48,434 nt of DNA from an uncultured Phocaeicola sp. (GCA_944320605.1 CALUIE010000011.1:1-48434); one strand, 5' to 3'; counted from the first letter of the stretch, positions 33,622-43,608 are shown. Notes: a model not told the origin generated them from the letters alone. Made by a program: numbers and translations.

Positions 33622-35838
33622 ATGGAAGAAACAGCTTTTTTTAACAGAAAAGAAAAAGAACAACTCTTTTCACTGTATAAGAAACTACTAAGACTATCCA
33701 AAGATACACTGCAAAAAGACGACTGCAGAAAAATAAAATCTCACCTTATTAGAGTGATGAAAAACGGAGGTATTCCAAGAAATGCTTTTGGGATGAACCC
33801 CATTATTAAAGATATGCAGACTGCAGTAATAGTAGCAGAGGAAATTGGTATGCGGCGCGCTTCCATTCTTGGAATAATGTTGCACGAGTCTGTGAAATAT
33901 AATTTATGCACACTTGAAGAGATAAAAAGTGAGTATGGCGAAGACGTTTCAATTATAATAAAAGGTTTGGTAAAAATAAATGAGTTGTACGCCAAAAGCC
34001 CTACTATAGAATCTGAAAACTTCAGAAATCTGCTTCTTTCATTTGCCGAAGACATGAGAGTGATACTTATCATAATAGCCGACAGAGTAAATCTCATGCG
34101 ACAAATTAAAGACAGTGAGAATGAAGAAGCCAGAATTATGGTATCTAATGAGGCCGCTTATTTATATGCTCCTCTTGCACACAAACTTGGTCTGTATAAA
34201 CTAAAATCAGAACTTGAAGATTTATCATTAAAATATACCCAGCACGACGTTTATTATCATATAAAAGATAAACTAAACGCAACAAAAGAGGCACGTGACA
34301 GATACATAGACGCTTTCATCGAACCTATAAAAAGAAAACTGGAAGATGCCGGATTGAAATTCCACATGAAAGGAAGAACAAAATCAATCCATTCCATTTA
34401 TCAGAAAATGAAAAAACAAGGTTGTCCTTTTGAAGGCGTTTACGACTTGTTTGCCATCAGAATAATCCTTGATTCTGAACTGGAAAAAGAGAAGCAGGAA
34501 TGCTGGCAGGCATATTCGATAGTGACTGACATGTATCTGCCTAATCCAAAACGTCTACGCGACTGGCTGTCAGTACCCAAAAGCAACGGATACGAATCGC
34601 TCCATATAACCGTAATGGGACCGGAAGGTAAATGGGTGGAGGTACAGATACGTACAGAAAGAATGGACGAAATAGCAGAGAAAGGTTTAGCTGCACATTG
34701 GAGATATAAGGGTATAAAAGGAGAAACCGGACTTGACGAATGGCTCAAATCAATACGTGAAACCCTTGAGAATGCAGACAGCGACATCGAGGCTATGGAT
34801 CAGTTCAAACTGGATTTGTATAAAGATGAGGTATTTGTATTTACTCCTAAAGGAGACCTCTACAAACTTCCGCAGGGTGCAACTGTACTTGACTTTGCCT
34901 TTACAATTCATACAAATTTGGGAAGTAAATGTATTGGTGCAAGAGTTAATGGAAAAAATGTGCAGCTTAAACAGGTTCTGAACAGCGGAGACCAGGTAGA
35001 AATAATGACATCAAATACTCAGGTTCCCAAGCAGGACTGGCTTAATTTTGTAACTACGTCTAAAGCCAGAACCAAAATACGCCAGGCCCTCAAAGAGATT
35101 GCAGCACGCCAAACTCAATTTGCCAAAGAAACACTTGAACGTAAATTCAAAAACAAAAAAATTGAATATGACGAGTCTATCTTAATGAGACTTATCAAAA
35201 AAATGGGTTTCAAGAGTGTAACAGACTTCTATAAAAGCATATCCGACGAAAGTAGCGATATTAATACTATTATCGACAAATACGTGGAAATGCAAAAGCG
35301 CGAGACAGAACAACGTGAAGAAGTAATATATAGAAGTGCTAAAGCATATAACCTGCAACAGAATGCCGAGACTAAGGATTATTTTAAAGACGATGTACTC
35401 GTTATTGACCAAAACCTGAAAGGTATTGATTTCAATCTGGCAAAATGCTGTAATCCTATTTATGGAGACGACGTATTCGGATTTGTCACTATCTCGGGAG
35501 GCATAAAAATACACCGTTGCGACTGTCCTAATGCTCCAGAGATGAAAGCTCGCTTTCCATACAGGATTGTACGTGCACGATGGGCAGGAAAGAGTCAGGG
35601 GAAACAATACCCTATCACTCTGCGTATAGTGGGACATGACGACATTGGTATTGTAACAAATATAACATCAATTATAAATAAGGAGAACGATATACTTCTA
35701 AGGTCAATAAGCGTTGATTCGCACGACGGACTGTTTTCAGGAATGCTGACAGTAATGGTGGACGATACCTCAAAACTGGAAGCATTAATAAAGAAACTAA
35801 GAACAGTAAAAGGAGTAAAACAGGTGAATCGAGGTTAA
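33622..35838 (+). CDS. relA: Long RelA/SpoT homologue with degenerate hydrolase site, probable (p)ppGpp synthetase
   Basis: 738 residues, full RSH layout: N-terminal HD region (about 30-200), synthetase (about 225-370), TGS (about 400-465, VFVFTPKGDLYKLPQGATVLDFAF), helical, Cys-type zinc-finger region (KCCNPIYGDDVFGF, IHRCDCP) and C-terminal ACT (about 660-735). The synthetase is intact: RTKSIHSIYQKM, VYDLFAIRII, SVPKSNGYESLHITV, VEVQIRT. The hydrolase is not: the HP motif reads NP (59-60), the HD motif reads HE (88-89), the following ED is absent, and ADRLHNMR reads ADRVNLMR. So it probably makes but does not degrade (p)ppGpp, the role of RelA. The loop before PKSNGY reads RLRD, close to RFKD of bifunctional enzymes rather than EFDD of RelA. 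Confidence 0.93.
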   Translation: MEETAFFNRKEKEQLFSLYKKLLRLSKDTLQKDDCRKIKSHLIRVMKNGGIPRNAFGMNPIIKDMQTAVIVAEEIGMRRASILGIMLHESVKYNLCTLEEIKSEYGEDVSIIIKGLVKINELYAKSPTIESENFRNLLLSFAEDMRVILIIIADRVNLMRQIKDSENEEARIMVSNEAAYLYAPLAHKLGLYKLKSELEDLSLKYTQHDVYYHIKDKLNATKEARDRYIDAFIEPIKRKLEDAGLKFHMKGRTKSIHSIYQKMKKQGCPFEGVYDLFAIRIILDSELEKEKQECWQAYSIVTDMYLPNPKRLRDWLSVPKSNGYESLHITVMGPEGKWVEVQIRTERMDEIAEKGLAAHWRYKGIKGETGLDEWLKSIRETLENADSDIEAMDQFKLDLYKDEVFVFTPKGDLYKLPQGATVLDFAFTIHTNLGSKCIGARVNGKNVQLKQVLNSGDQVEIMTSNTQVPKQDWLNFVTTSKARTKIRQALKEIAARQTQFAKETLERKFKNKKIEYDESILMRLIKKMGFKSVTDFYKSISDESSDINTIIDKYVEMQKRETEQREEVIYRSAKAYNLQQNAETKDYFKDDVLVIDQNLKGIDFNLAKCCNPIYGDDVFGFVTISGGIKIHRCDCPNAPEMKARFPYRIVRARWAGKSQGKQYPITLRIVGHDDIGIVTNITSIINKENDILLRSISVDSHDGLFSGMLTVMVDDTSKLEALIKKLRTVKGVKQVNRG

Positions 35839-35942
35839 AATCAATCTGTTACAGCCATATTCTGTTAATTTTGGTGATTAAAAGTATTTATAGATTAGAT
35901 TATAAACTAAATTCGCAGCAAACAAATAAAAGTAAAACAAAT

Positions 35943-36344
35943 ATGAAGAAATTAATTTTTACCACAGTAATGTTCTTCATGAGCATAATTATGGTAATGG
36001 CTGCCGGTACAGCAGAAATAAAATTCGAGAAAACTACACATGATTTTGGAAGTTTCTCTGAAAGTAATCCAAAAGTGACATGTACATTCAAGTTCACAAA
36101 TGTAGGCGATGGTCCTTTGGTTATTCATCAGGCTATAGCGACATGCGGATGTACCGTGCCACAATACCCCAAAGAGCCTATTAAACCGGGAGAAAGCGGT
36201 GAAATAATTGTTACCTACAATGGAGCTGGGAAATTTCCTGGTAAATTTCAGAAGACTGTAACGTTACGTACAAATGGGAAATCAGAAATCACACGACTTA
36301 TTATTAAAGGTGATATGATGCCTGCGGCAGCAGAAGTTAAATAA
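35943..36344 (+). CDS. DUF1573 family secreted protein
   Basis: 133 residues from the ATG at 35943; the upstream extension of the frame does not look coding. Signal peptide (MKKLIFTTVMFFMSIIMVMAA). Then one ASH/Ig-like domain: IKFEKTTHDFGSF, CTFKFTNVGDGPLVIHQAIATCGCTVP, KPGESGEIIVTYN, KTVTLRTNG, the standard DUF1573 text. The CGC pair is conserved in the family and may bind or be oxidised. Exported, perhaps part of an envelope complex; function unknown. No lipobox. It lies 104 bp after the RSH gene and could share its transcript. Confidence 0.9.
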   Translation: MKKLIFTTVMFFMSIIMVMAAGTAEIKFEKTTHDFGSFSESNPKVTCTFKFTNVGDGPLVIHQAIATCGCTVPQYPKEPIKPGESGEIIVTYNGAGKFPGKFQKTVTLRTNGKSEITRLIIKGDMMPAAAEVK

Positions 36345-36360
36345 AAAACTTATATAAAAA

Positions 36361-36393
36361 AACGAAGAGATTGTGAATATCAGTCTCTTCGTT
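36361..36393. terminator. Bidirectional rho-independent terminator
   Basis: AACGAAGAGA (36361-36370) pairs perfectly with TCTCTTCGTT (36384-36393). Flanked by a run of A on the left and TTTTTATAT on the right, so it serves both the DUF1573 gene and the convergent thioredoxin-like gene. Confidence 0.92.
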
Positions 36394-36413
36394 TTTTATA
36401 TAGATTATAGTAA

Positions 36414-37505
36414 TTATTTCAATAGTTCTCCAAGTTTTGCAGAAATCTCATCACCACGCAAATTCCTGGCTACAATATTTCCTTCCTGATCAACAAGAAC
36501 AGTTGCAGGGATACTACGTACACCATACAATGCAGCTCCTTCACACTGCCATGCCTTCAAATCTGACATCTGTGGCCATGTGATATTCAAATCTTTGATT
36601 GCCTGTTTCCATTTGTCAGCATCCTTATCAAGAGATACACCGACTATACCAAAACCTTTAGATTTAAATTCTTTATATGCCGCTACAACGTTGGGCATCT
36701 CCTGACGGCAAGGTCCGCACCAACTTGCCCAAAAATCAATAAGTGTATATTTGTTCTTGCTAACAAAATCAGAAAGTTTAACGGACTTACCCTCAGGAGT
36801 ATCCATTGTAAAATCAATGTACTTCTTTCCGACAACTGTATTCATAGCATTGTCAACATATTCTTTCAGACGGGACATTAAGGTAGATGACAAGAATTTC
36901 TGAGGCATTTTATCTAAAAGAGCTTTTGCCTGTTCTACCTCAAAAGAGAAGCCATTAGTCTGCAACAAATATGCTCCAACAGGATTATTGATATTAGTTT
37001 CTGTCTGAGTATATACATAATCCATACATTCAGACATAATCTTATCGTATTCCTCAACTAATGAATCTCTTTGAACGTCTGTTAGTGTAGTATCAGTACG
37101 GAATATCATCTGGATATCTCCCAATTGTCTGTCATAAGCAGTATATTTCTCATTAAAAACAGTAAAAGCGTCATTGGCAGGAGTTCCAGTAGTCTTGTTT
37201 GACATATCCACATTTATATTACCTTCCTCTATAAAAACCATCGAAACCTGACTATTCGCATCATTCCCGTATGTTATAAACTTAGGTTCAAAAATAGAAT
37301 CCGGCATTCCCTTAAACTCGAACTTACCGCTTTTTACAATAGCAGAGTCTAAAGTTACACTTTTGCTTCCGTCATAATAACGCATGTAAACATAATCTCC
37401 GTCCACTGCACCTGTTATAGTACCATTGATGGTATAACCACCTTTTTCCTGACAAGCAGCCAACGTCATAACACCGGCCGCAACAAATAATAATCCTTTT
37501 CTCAT
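36414..37505 (-). CDS. TlpA-type thioredoxin-like lipoprotein with DUF4369 domain
   Basis: 363 residues; lipobox LAAC (Cys18). Residues about 24-115 are a DUF4369 beta-sandwich (YTINGTITGAVDGDYVYM). A helical linker follows, then a thioredoxin fold (about 228-363) with the redox motif ASWCGPCR (near 260) and the cis-proline segment RSIPATVLVD. It is held in the envelope and probably keeps protein disulfides or haem-site cysteines reduced, a function that could link to the CcsBA system 8 kb away, though nothing local proves it. Own promoter (37534-37541). Confidence 0.93.
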   Translation of the reverse strand: MRKGLLFVAAGVMTLAACQEKGGYTINGTITGAVDGDYVYMRYYDGSKSVTLDSAIVKSGKFEFKGMPDSIFEPKFITYGNDANSQVSMVFIEEGNINVDMSNKTTGTPANDAFTVFNEKYTAYDRQLGDIQMIFRTDTTLTDVQRDSLVEEYDKIMSECMDYVYTQTETNINNPVGAYLLQTNGFSFEVEQAKALLDKMPQKFLSSTLMSRLKEYVDNAMNTVVGKKYIDFTMDTPEGKSVKLSDFVSKNKYTLIDFWASWCGPCRQEMPNVVAAYKEFKSKGFGIVGVSLDKDADKWKQAIKDLNITWPQMSDLKAWQCEGAALYGVRSIPATVLVDQEGNIVARNLRGDEISAKLGELLK

Positions 37506-37533
37506 TCCTATTTTATCTATAAAAAATTATTTG

Positions 37534-37541
37534 CAAAATTA
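37534..37541 (-). promoter_or_regulatory. -7 element for the thioredoxin-like lipoprotein
   Basis: TAATTTTG on the minus strand matches TAnnTTTG, 29 bp before the ATG. Confidence 0.55.
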
Positions 37542-37580
37542 TATCATAATAACGTCTATACAATCAACAAGCCTCTTGAT

Positions 37581-38300
37581 TTAATTATATTTAATTGAAC
37601 TGCGGTCATTACGACAAAACAAAAACGGAATTAAGCAACAAAACCAATATATAATATCCATCAATCCGTCTGTAATACCCCAGCACAACGGAAGTCCACT
37701 ATACTGAAATGCGGCCATAAACTGTATTACAAAAAAAAGCGACACAATATAGGAAGGAAAATGTGAAAACATATATGACATACCTCTCACAACATCTTTA
37801 TCATTACGATAACGATCGGATGAATATCCGTACACCATAGACATAATCCCTATTCCTATTGACAATATACAAAAGGATCCATCGTGTAATGGCGAATCAA
37901 CATATCTGCCTGTAACACCACGTACAATATTCCAAGGTCCCCATGCCAACAATGCATATCCCATGAAATACATTGCAACCACCATAATTACAGCTACAAG
38001 TGATTTTTTTTCCTTACCGGATAACTTGCGTTCACGTTTTAACATACGCCACAAGACATCACCTAATCCTGAATGTAAAAACAGACCTATGGACATAAAA
38101 AATATTATGACGATATATAATGCAGGCGACAACATAAGGTTTTCTTCTGTATTTCTTAAAAACCATCTCAATGCCTCCGTACTTATGATATTCCTAACAC
38201 CATACCATGAGTAAACACTGCCTACCCACGACAATATCGCAACCAACCACCATAATAGAAAAAATACAGTAGCAGGATGTATAATATTCCTATTCCTCAT
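37581..38300 (-). CDS. Polytopic membrane protein of the sensor/regulator operon (distantly AbgT-like N-terminus?)
   Basis: 239 residues from the ATG at 38300, which overlaps the stop of the response-regulator gene (ATGAGGAATAG), a sign of coupled translation. About six hydrophobic helices. The order of motifs HPATVFFLLWWLVAILSWVGSVY, then GVRNIISTEALRWFLRNTEENLMLSPALYIVIIFFMSIGLFLHSG in part, recalls the first third of AbgT-family transporters, but AbgT has about 500 residues and the rest is absent. It may be a small integral membrane protein that works with the sensor, or a family derived from AbgT. I cannot name it. Confidence 0.75.
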   Translation of the reverse strand: MRNRNIIHPATVFFLLWWLVAILSWVGSVYSWYGVRNIISTEALRWFLRNTEENLMLSPALYIVIIFFMSIGLFLHSGLGDVLWRMLKRERKLSGKEKKSLVAVIMVVAMYFMGYALLAWGPWNIVRGVTGRYVDSPLHDGSFCILSIGIGIMSMVYGYSSDRYRNDKDVVRGMSYMFSHFPSYIVSLFFVIQFMAAFQYSGLPLCWGITDGLMDIIYWFCCLIPFLFCRNDRSSIKYN

Positions 38301-39012
38301 CTGGTTCAAGATTATCAATATCAAGAATCCTTAACTCGAATGCACGAGTAACAAGCCTACATGCATTTACTCCTATCCTTTCGTCCGGACGGAACAATCT
38401 GTTTATCAATTCATTTTGCCTTTTTTCTATTGATTTCACTCCGAAAGGCATAGCTTTAAGATTGGTTATCATTTCCTTAGTATATCCCAAAGCCAAATGC
38501 CTCAATAAACGTTCATCGTACTCATCAATATCGTAATCTATAATTGCTTCCTGACGCCTTTGTTCAACAGCTACACTTTGTTTGAAACGTGATACTATTT
38601 TCTCCAATATAGGATAATTGAAAACCAGTTTCTTTCCCTCCATTACAGCCTGCACATCAATTGCTGTCAATAACTCACCGGTTTTAAGTATTATACCGTC
38701 CGCTCCGGCATTAAGCGCATCAACCCATAGTTTTTCATTCAAAACCTCACCCGTAAAAATCAATACCTTAATTTCAGGTCTCTCCTTATGCAAACGTGAA
38801 CAAATCTCCACACCTATAGTTGTGGAACCTCCCAAACCCAAATCCAATAAAACAAGATCTGGTATCTTACTTTCCAACAAGGTCCAAAACTCAGCTTCAG
38901 TCATTGCTGTTCCAATGACTGAAGCATTTGGTATTTCATGACGGAAAATTTCTTCCGTTCCCTTCAATTCAAGTTTTACATCTTCTACTATTATTACTTT
39001 AAACTTTTCCAT
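38290..39012 (-). CDS. Response regulator, REC domain plus HTH-like output domain
   Basis: 240 residues. The receiver domain (about 1-125) has the acidic pair E10/D11, the phospho-acceptor D57 (LVLLDLGLGG), T88-like Thr in LIFTGE and Lys in ILKTGE, so it should accept phosphate. The C-terminal 80 residues (RLLRHLALGYTKEMITNL, KSIEKRQNELINRLF) match the spacing of a LuxR-type helix-turn-helix, though diverged. It lies between the giant sensor (33-bp gap) and a membrane protein (overlap). The likely partner is that sensor. Confidence 0.9.
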   Translation of the reverse strand: MEKFKVIIVEDVKLELKGTEEIFRHEIPNASVIGTAMTEAEFWTLLESKIPDLVLLDLGLGGSTTIGVEICSRLHKERPEIKVLIFTGEVLNEKLWVDALNAGADGIILKTGELLTAIDVQAVMEGKKLVFNYPILEKIVSRFKQSVAVEQRRQEAIIDYDIDEYDERLLRHLALGYTKEMITNLKAMPFGVKSIEKRQNELINRLFRPDERIGVNACRLVTRAFELRILDIDNLEPDEE

Positions 39013-39045
39013 ATACTATATATATATCATAATTTATTCTCATTT

Positions 39046-42000
39046 TTATATCATACCCTGCTTTAAAGGCAATGTGAACCACACACAAAATCCCTTTCCA
39101 CATTTTGTTACATTTGCGTTAATACGGCATCCCCTCCTACCTCCAAATTCATCATGGTCACGTATTATCTGTTTGCATATAAGGAATTCAGCTCCTAACA
39201 AAACATTACCATTTTCATACGCCTCTACTTTCGCATTATCCGGATAAAACAGCTGATTCAATTCATCTTGACTAAAATCACGTCTTTTGTCAGTAAACTC
39301 AAATCTGGCAAAACCTTCATCTTTCGCAACAGACAATGTTATCTCACCTTCACTTTTATATCTCAGCGATTCATCTAAAAGATTTTCCAATAAAAACCTC
39401 AACAATATTTCATCACCTATAACTATACATTCTTCTTTTATATCCACATTGAATAACGGATATGTTTCCATGCGCCTTATCAATTTATTATAATATTTAA
39501 CCGAATGAGACAACATTTCCGAAGCACTTATAAAAGAACGTTTAAATGTTACTCCTTCAAGCAAACGTGAAGCGCATGATGACAGTAATGTAAATATTTC
39601 CTTATAATAATTAACCAATTCATCCATATCCTTAAGACTCTTATCCATATCTTTAGAGTCATGGTCGGCTTTATAATTATCCCTAATCTGTTCAACTATT
39701 TTTCTTAAGCGTCCGGGATAATATATTGTTTCATGCTTAATTGTTGAAAGACAATTATCAAGTACCAAATTTTGTACATGTAACATGTTTTCTTCATGTT
39801 CTGCCCTTGAAGCCTCATCTTTTGCAATTTCAATATCATTAAATCTCCTCTCAACCTGTACTATTGTATTATATAATGCTACTCCAAGATATTCGCTAAC
39901 CAGTTCAAGTAAAATCATATCTTCTTCCCGCAATAGCTTATCTTCACATCTCAACCCTAACACCCCTATATATTTTACTTCATTCGGCGAATCGACCCTT
40001 AATGGTAAAACTATCCATTTATTTTCATCATCATATATAATACGCCTGCTAATATACGATATATTGAGTTTATCTAAAAGAATCTCATCGTCACAATCGA
40101 AGTACCATGAAAAATCCAGTTTTCCACTATCTTCATCAGATATTCCAATTACAATATTATCTATTGTTATAAGTTCGTTTATATCTCTAAATATGGATTT
40201 AACCATTACTGAACATATTTCCGAGGTATTTTCAGAGATATTACCTGATACAGAAAAAGCTGTCTGATTAATTGTAAGAACCTGTTCCATATTATATCTG
40301 TAATGGAGCATACGTCTGAGGTATATCACATAATAAGCAACAATACCTACAACTATCAAAACAACAAATAACATTATGGCTACCATTTTATTGTTGGCTG
40401 ATTTCTGCATATTCTGACAATATTGTTCCAGCGATTTATCTTCGCTGATTTGCTTGTATAAAATAGTGTAAGCCCTATTGTTATAATAATATTTCGAAAA
40501 ATTTTTCACCGCAAGACTTGCTACCGCCACTTCGTTTCTGACATCAAGTATAATATAATAATCTGTATCAAATTTTTTATCCAACCATACCAGTTCAGGC
40601 GCGCTTTCTTTACTGTCAGTATCAAGAAGCGGTCCTTTACTACCTGAATACTTCAGATAATGCTGGTTCATATAATAAAATGCACTGTCCGCCAAAACCA
40701 ATGCACCATTGAAATTACCATTTACATTACATTCATAAACCATATCGGCATACATGTTGGCAATAGAAAGAAGGCTGTCATAACCTGTCACTACGTATCC
40801 ATCTGTCAATCCAACGGTATCAGCCTTTATTACGGAAGCATTTACAGGAAAAGAAAACATCCGGATAAACAATATAAAACCTATTACTACAGACAAGGTT
40901 TTTCTTACTCCCTTTGGCAAACGAAAATAAAAACGGCTTCCTTTCTTAGGCTCACTGTCAACTCCGAACATACATACTCCAAATATAGGATTGGTTTTCT
41001 TATACTTTTCTATAATACCCTTACAATTCATAAGTCCAAAACCATTTCCTTTCTGGCTTGCAAGATCTTCCGTATCCGATGCTGTATCTATGCCTATTTT
41101 TCCGGAATCATAAACTTTTTCATTCAATATATGTTCCACATCCCATTCTGACAATCCAGGGCCATTGTCTTCTACTGAGATTTCTACGTAATTTTCTTTC
41201 TCAAAAGCAGACAATTTTATTAGTCCACCCTCCTGAGTATATTTGCGGGCATTGTCTGTCAAGGTATTTATCATAAACAAAGTCAATGCCTTATCTGCCT
41301 TTACTACCAGACCACATTCTTCAACATTTAATTGCTGTTTCTTTATATCAAACGAGTGCTTACTTTTGGCAATAACGGCAAACAGACTATCAAGATCAAA
41401 ATTCTCGATATTCAGACTAATTTCACCTTGCTTCATTTTTATCCATACTGCCAAGATATCATTATAGTCATTAATTTTAGACAATAACTCATCAATATAT
41501 TGCAATTTACCGTCTCTGATATTTTTATCTTTTGCAAAAGACGCATTCCTCAATTTTGCAATCTCATTAATTACTCTGTCTATATAAGGCACTATACCAT
41601 TAACAATTGCAACACAAGTCTTCTTTATCTCATTTTGTCTCTTATTGTCTGCGATATGCATCCGATGAATATATTCCTCTTGCTCCAAACGTATTCTGGT
41701 ATCGGCAAGCATCATAAGATTAAGTCCGTTTTCAAGAGTCCATGCCATATAAGGAGTAATCAAACCCATCATTGACATTTCATCATGTTTCAGACTTTCA
41801 CTTTTTTTTAGCCATAACCTTCCGACAGGTTTGTTTTTTCCCGGAGCAGTCAAATCAAGTACAGGATTCTTCTTATCTGTAACCCATTCCGGAGCATTTC
41901 CATCACTATCGGAACGTACCAATTCTATCCATAATTCATCAGCCCCCGCAATACTCAACACATCCAACCTTACAGCCTTCTCAACCATCCTCACAACCTG

Positions 42001-43482
42001 TTCCTGTTCGGAAGCCTCAACAGGAACGGCAGCAGTAATGTTACGACACACCAATAACACTTTATTAAGTCTGTAGATATACAGATTATTACGTATCCTC
42101 CAAAACTTATTGAGCAGAATAAGTACTATTACCAGAATAAAAAAGCCAAGCACAACCATCATAAGAAGTATATTCAGCAAATACGATTCCTTATCCAATG
42201 CAGCATATCTGCTTTCAAGCTCTTTATCCTGACGCGTATAATCCAAGATATCAAGATATATATTCCTGTTATAATCAGACTGTATCTTCATACCCATTGC
42301 TGAATATGTACGGCTCAGCTGTTCCCTCAATCTTGCAATCCATTCAGGAACAGTTTTTATTCCATCTTGGTTTATCCATTTAAGTTCAAGGGAATACGGC
42401 AAATCCTTACTGTATGTTTTCAATCGGTCTGTTGTATCCGTACAAGCATAATATTTTTCATGATGCTTATTAACATACTGTAAGGCTGTATCAAGTAATG
42501 GAAGTGCTTTTTCGGGCATACCGATATAGTTATAATATGTAGCCATTGTTCTATATGCTCCAGAAATCTGATACCAATCACCATAATCCTTGAAAAGCTT
42601 CATGGAACGCTCAGCAATATCCAAAGGCAAACTGTCTATAGGACAATCATTTTCATTTATAACTTCAAGCCACCCTTTGCGCCTCTCGTATATCAAGGTC
42701 CTGTTTGACTTAAAATTTAATATTTCAGCCATAGCCTGTAGGGCATTAGCTTCAAAATAAACATATCTACGTTCTTCCGAAATCCTGAGACAGTCCATAA
42801 GATAACCGAATTCCCCTATTACGATGTCCTCGTGTGTAGGGGCAGAATACATACCTCCTGACCCCCTCATGTACATATAATAAAGCATCTGTGCCGTATC
42901 CGTTTCTATCCTGCCAACATCTATCGCATCTATCTCGGCCAAAGATTCTTTTTCCTGCTGTAAGTAATAGAAATATATTCCAGATGTGATATGAAACTCT
43001 GACAAGGCATAATTGAATCTTGCGGAAAGTATTGAATCCGATTCAACCACTCTATCCTGCTTTATACGTTTTATTCGCCTTTGTGCACGATTCCTATAAT
43101 CATAAAATTCTTTATTCGACGATGTACGCTGACATATTTTCATCAGTCCCACATCAGCTATCAGACATTCCACCTCGTTGTCTGAAATTTCGACTACAGT
43201 ATTAAAATATTCCATGGATTTTACAAAATCCATCTTCATGAACGAGCAAAAGCCCATATTGTTCAATGTTGCCGCATCATTATGTCCCTGCATGGAAGTT
43301 AACATGTAAGCCTGTTCCGCAAACTCCGATGACAACGAAAGTTCCTTATAACGCAAACCGTAAGAAAGAGTATTCAATGAATCAATCTTATGTACTAATG
43401 CATCATGCGAAATTTGCCTATGACATGAAGACACTGCCATAAGTAACAATAAATGAAAAAACAGACAAAGAATTTTCTTCAT
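39046..43482 (-). CDS. Giant DUF5112/DUF5113-type sensor with two histidine-kinase-like modules
   Basis: 1478 residues from the ATG at 43482, chosen for its lipobox-type signal (LLLMAVSSC) and GGAGG 9 nt upstream; an upstream TTG frame adds 20 unlikely residues. Module 1: TPR-like helices (about 30-420), membrane helix (about 440-463), then an ATPase domain with NTLTDNARKY, DNGPGL and GNGFGLMNC (about 730-820). Module 2: a second apolar segment (about 860-880), a DUF5113 periplasmic part, a membrane helix (about 1030-1055), a GAF-like region, the KHET motif with His near 1249, and a weak ATPase domain lacking the glycine boxes. It is the usual architecture of a Bacteroidales family. It probably phosphorylates the response regulator encoded next; the stimulus is unknown. 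Confidence 0.88.
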   Translation of the reverse strand: MKKILCLFFHLLLLMAVSSCHRQISHDALVHKIDSLNTLSYGLRYKELSLSSEFAEQAYMLTSMQGHNDAATLNNMGFCSFMKMDFVKSMEYFNTVVEISDNEVECLIADVGLMKICQRTSSNKEFYDYRNRAQRRIKRIKQDRVVESDSILSARFNYALSEFHITSGIYFYYLQQEKESLAEIDAIDVGRIETDTAQMLYYMYMRGSGGMYSAPTHEDIVIGEFGYLMDCLRISEERRYVYFEANALQAMAEILNFKSNRTLIYERRKGWLEVINENDCPIDSLPLDIAERSMKLFKDYGDWYQISGAYRTMATYYNYIGMPEKALPLLDTALQYVNKHHEKYYACTDTTDRLKTYSKDLPYSLELKWINQDGIKTVPEWIARLREQLSRTYSAMGMKIQSDYNRNIYLDILDYTRQDKELESRYAALDKESYLLNILLMMVVLGFFILVIVLILLNKFWRIRNNLYIYRLNKVLLVCRNITAAVPVEASEQEQVVRMVEKAVRLDVLSIAGADELWIELVRSDSDGNAPEWVTDKKNPVLDLTAPGKNKPVGRLWLKKSESLKHDEMSMMGLITPYMAWTLENGLNLMMLADTRIRLEQEEYIHRMHIADNKRQNEIKKTCVAIVNGIVPYIDRVINEIAKLRNASFAKDKNIRDGKLQYIDELLSKINDYNDILAVWIKMKQGEISLNIENFDLDSLFAVIAKSKHSFDIKKQQLNVEECGLVVKADKALTLFMINTLTDNARKYTQEGGLIKLSAFEKENYVEISVEDNGPGLSEWDVEHILNEKVYDSGKIGIDTASDTEDLASQKGNGFGLMNCKGIIEKYKKTNPIFGVCMFGVDSEPKKGSRFYFRLPKGVRKTLSVVIGFILFIRMFSFPVNASVIKADTVGLTDGYVVTGYDSLLSIANMYADMVYECNVNGNFNGALVLADSAFYYMNQHYLKYSGSKGPLLDTDSKESAPELVWLDKKFDTDYYIILDVRNEVAVASLAVKNFSKYYYNNRAYTILYKQISEDKSLEQYCQNMQKSANNKMVAIMLFVVLIVVGIVAYYVIYLRRMLHYRYNMEQVLTINQTAFSVSGNISENTSEICSVMVKSIFRDINELITIDNIVIGISDEDSGKLDFSWYFDCDDEILLDKLNISYISRRIIYDDENKWIVLPLRVDSPNEVKYIGVLGLRCEDKLLREEDMILLELVSEYLGVALYNTIVQVERRFNDIEIAKDEASRAEHEENMLHVQNLVLDNCLSTIKHETIYYPGRLRKIVEQIRDNYKADHDSKDMDKSLKDMDELVNYYKEIFTLLSSCASRLLEGVTFKRSFISASEMLSHSVKYYNKLIRRMETYPLFNVDIKEECIVIGDEILLRFLLENLLDESLRYKSEGEITLSVAKDEGFARFEFTDKRRDFSQDELNQLFYPDNAKVEAYENGNVLLGAEFLICKQIIRDHDEFGGRRGCRINANVTKCGKGFCVWFTLPLKQGMI

Positions 43483-43570
43483 CAGAATAACCTCCACTAT
43501 AAAACAACAATTATAATTGCAACCCAAAAACTGACAAAGCAATATATGACAATATACTTACAAACAAAAA

Positions 43571-43608
43571 GGTTGTATCACTCCATATAAATCCGAAGTA
43601 ATACAACC
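43571..43608 (-). terminator. Terminator of the mini-histone gene
   Basis: GGTTGTAT (43571-43578) and ATACAACC (43601-43608) form an 8-bp stem; on the minus strand TTTTTGTTTG follows. It lies 26 bp after the stop codon of the histone-like gene and before the sensor gene. Confidence 0.85.
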
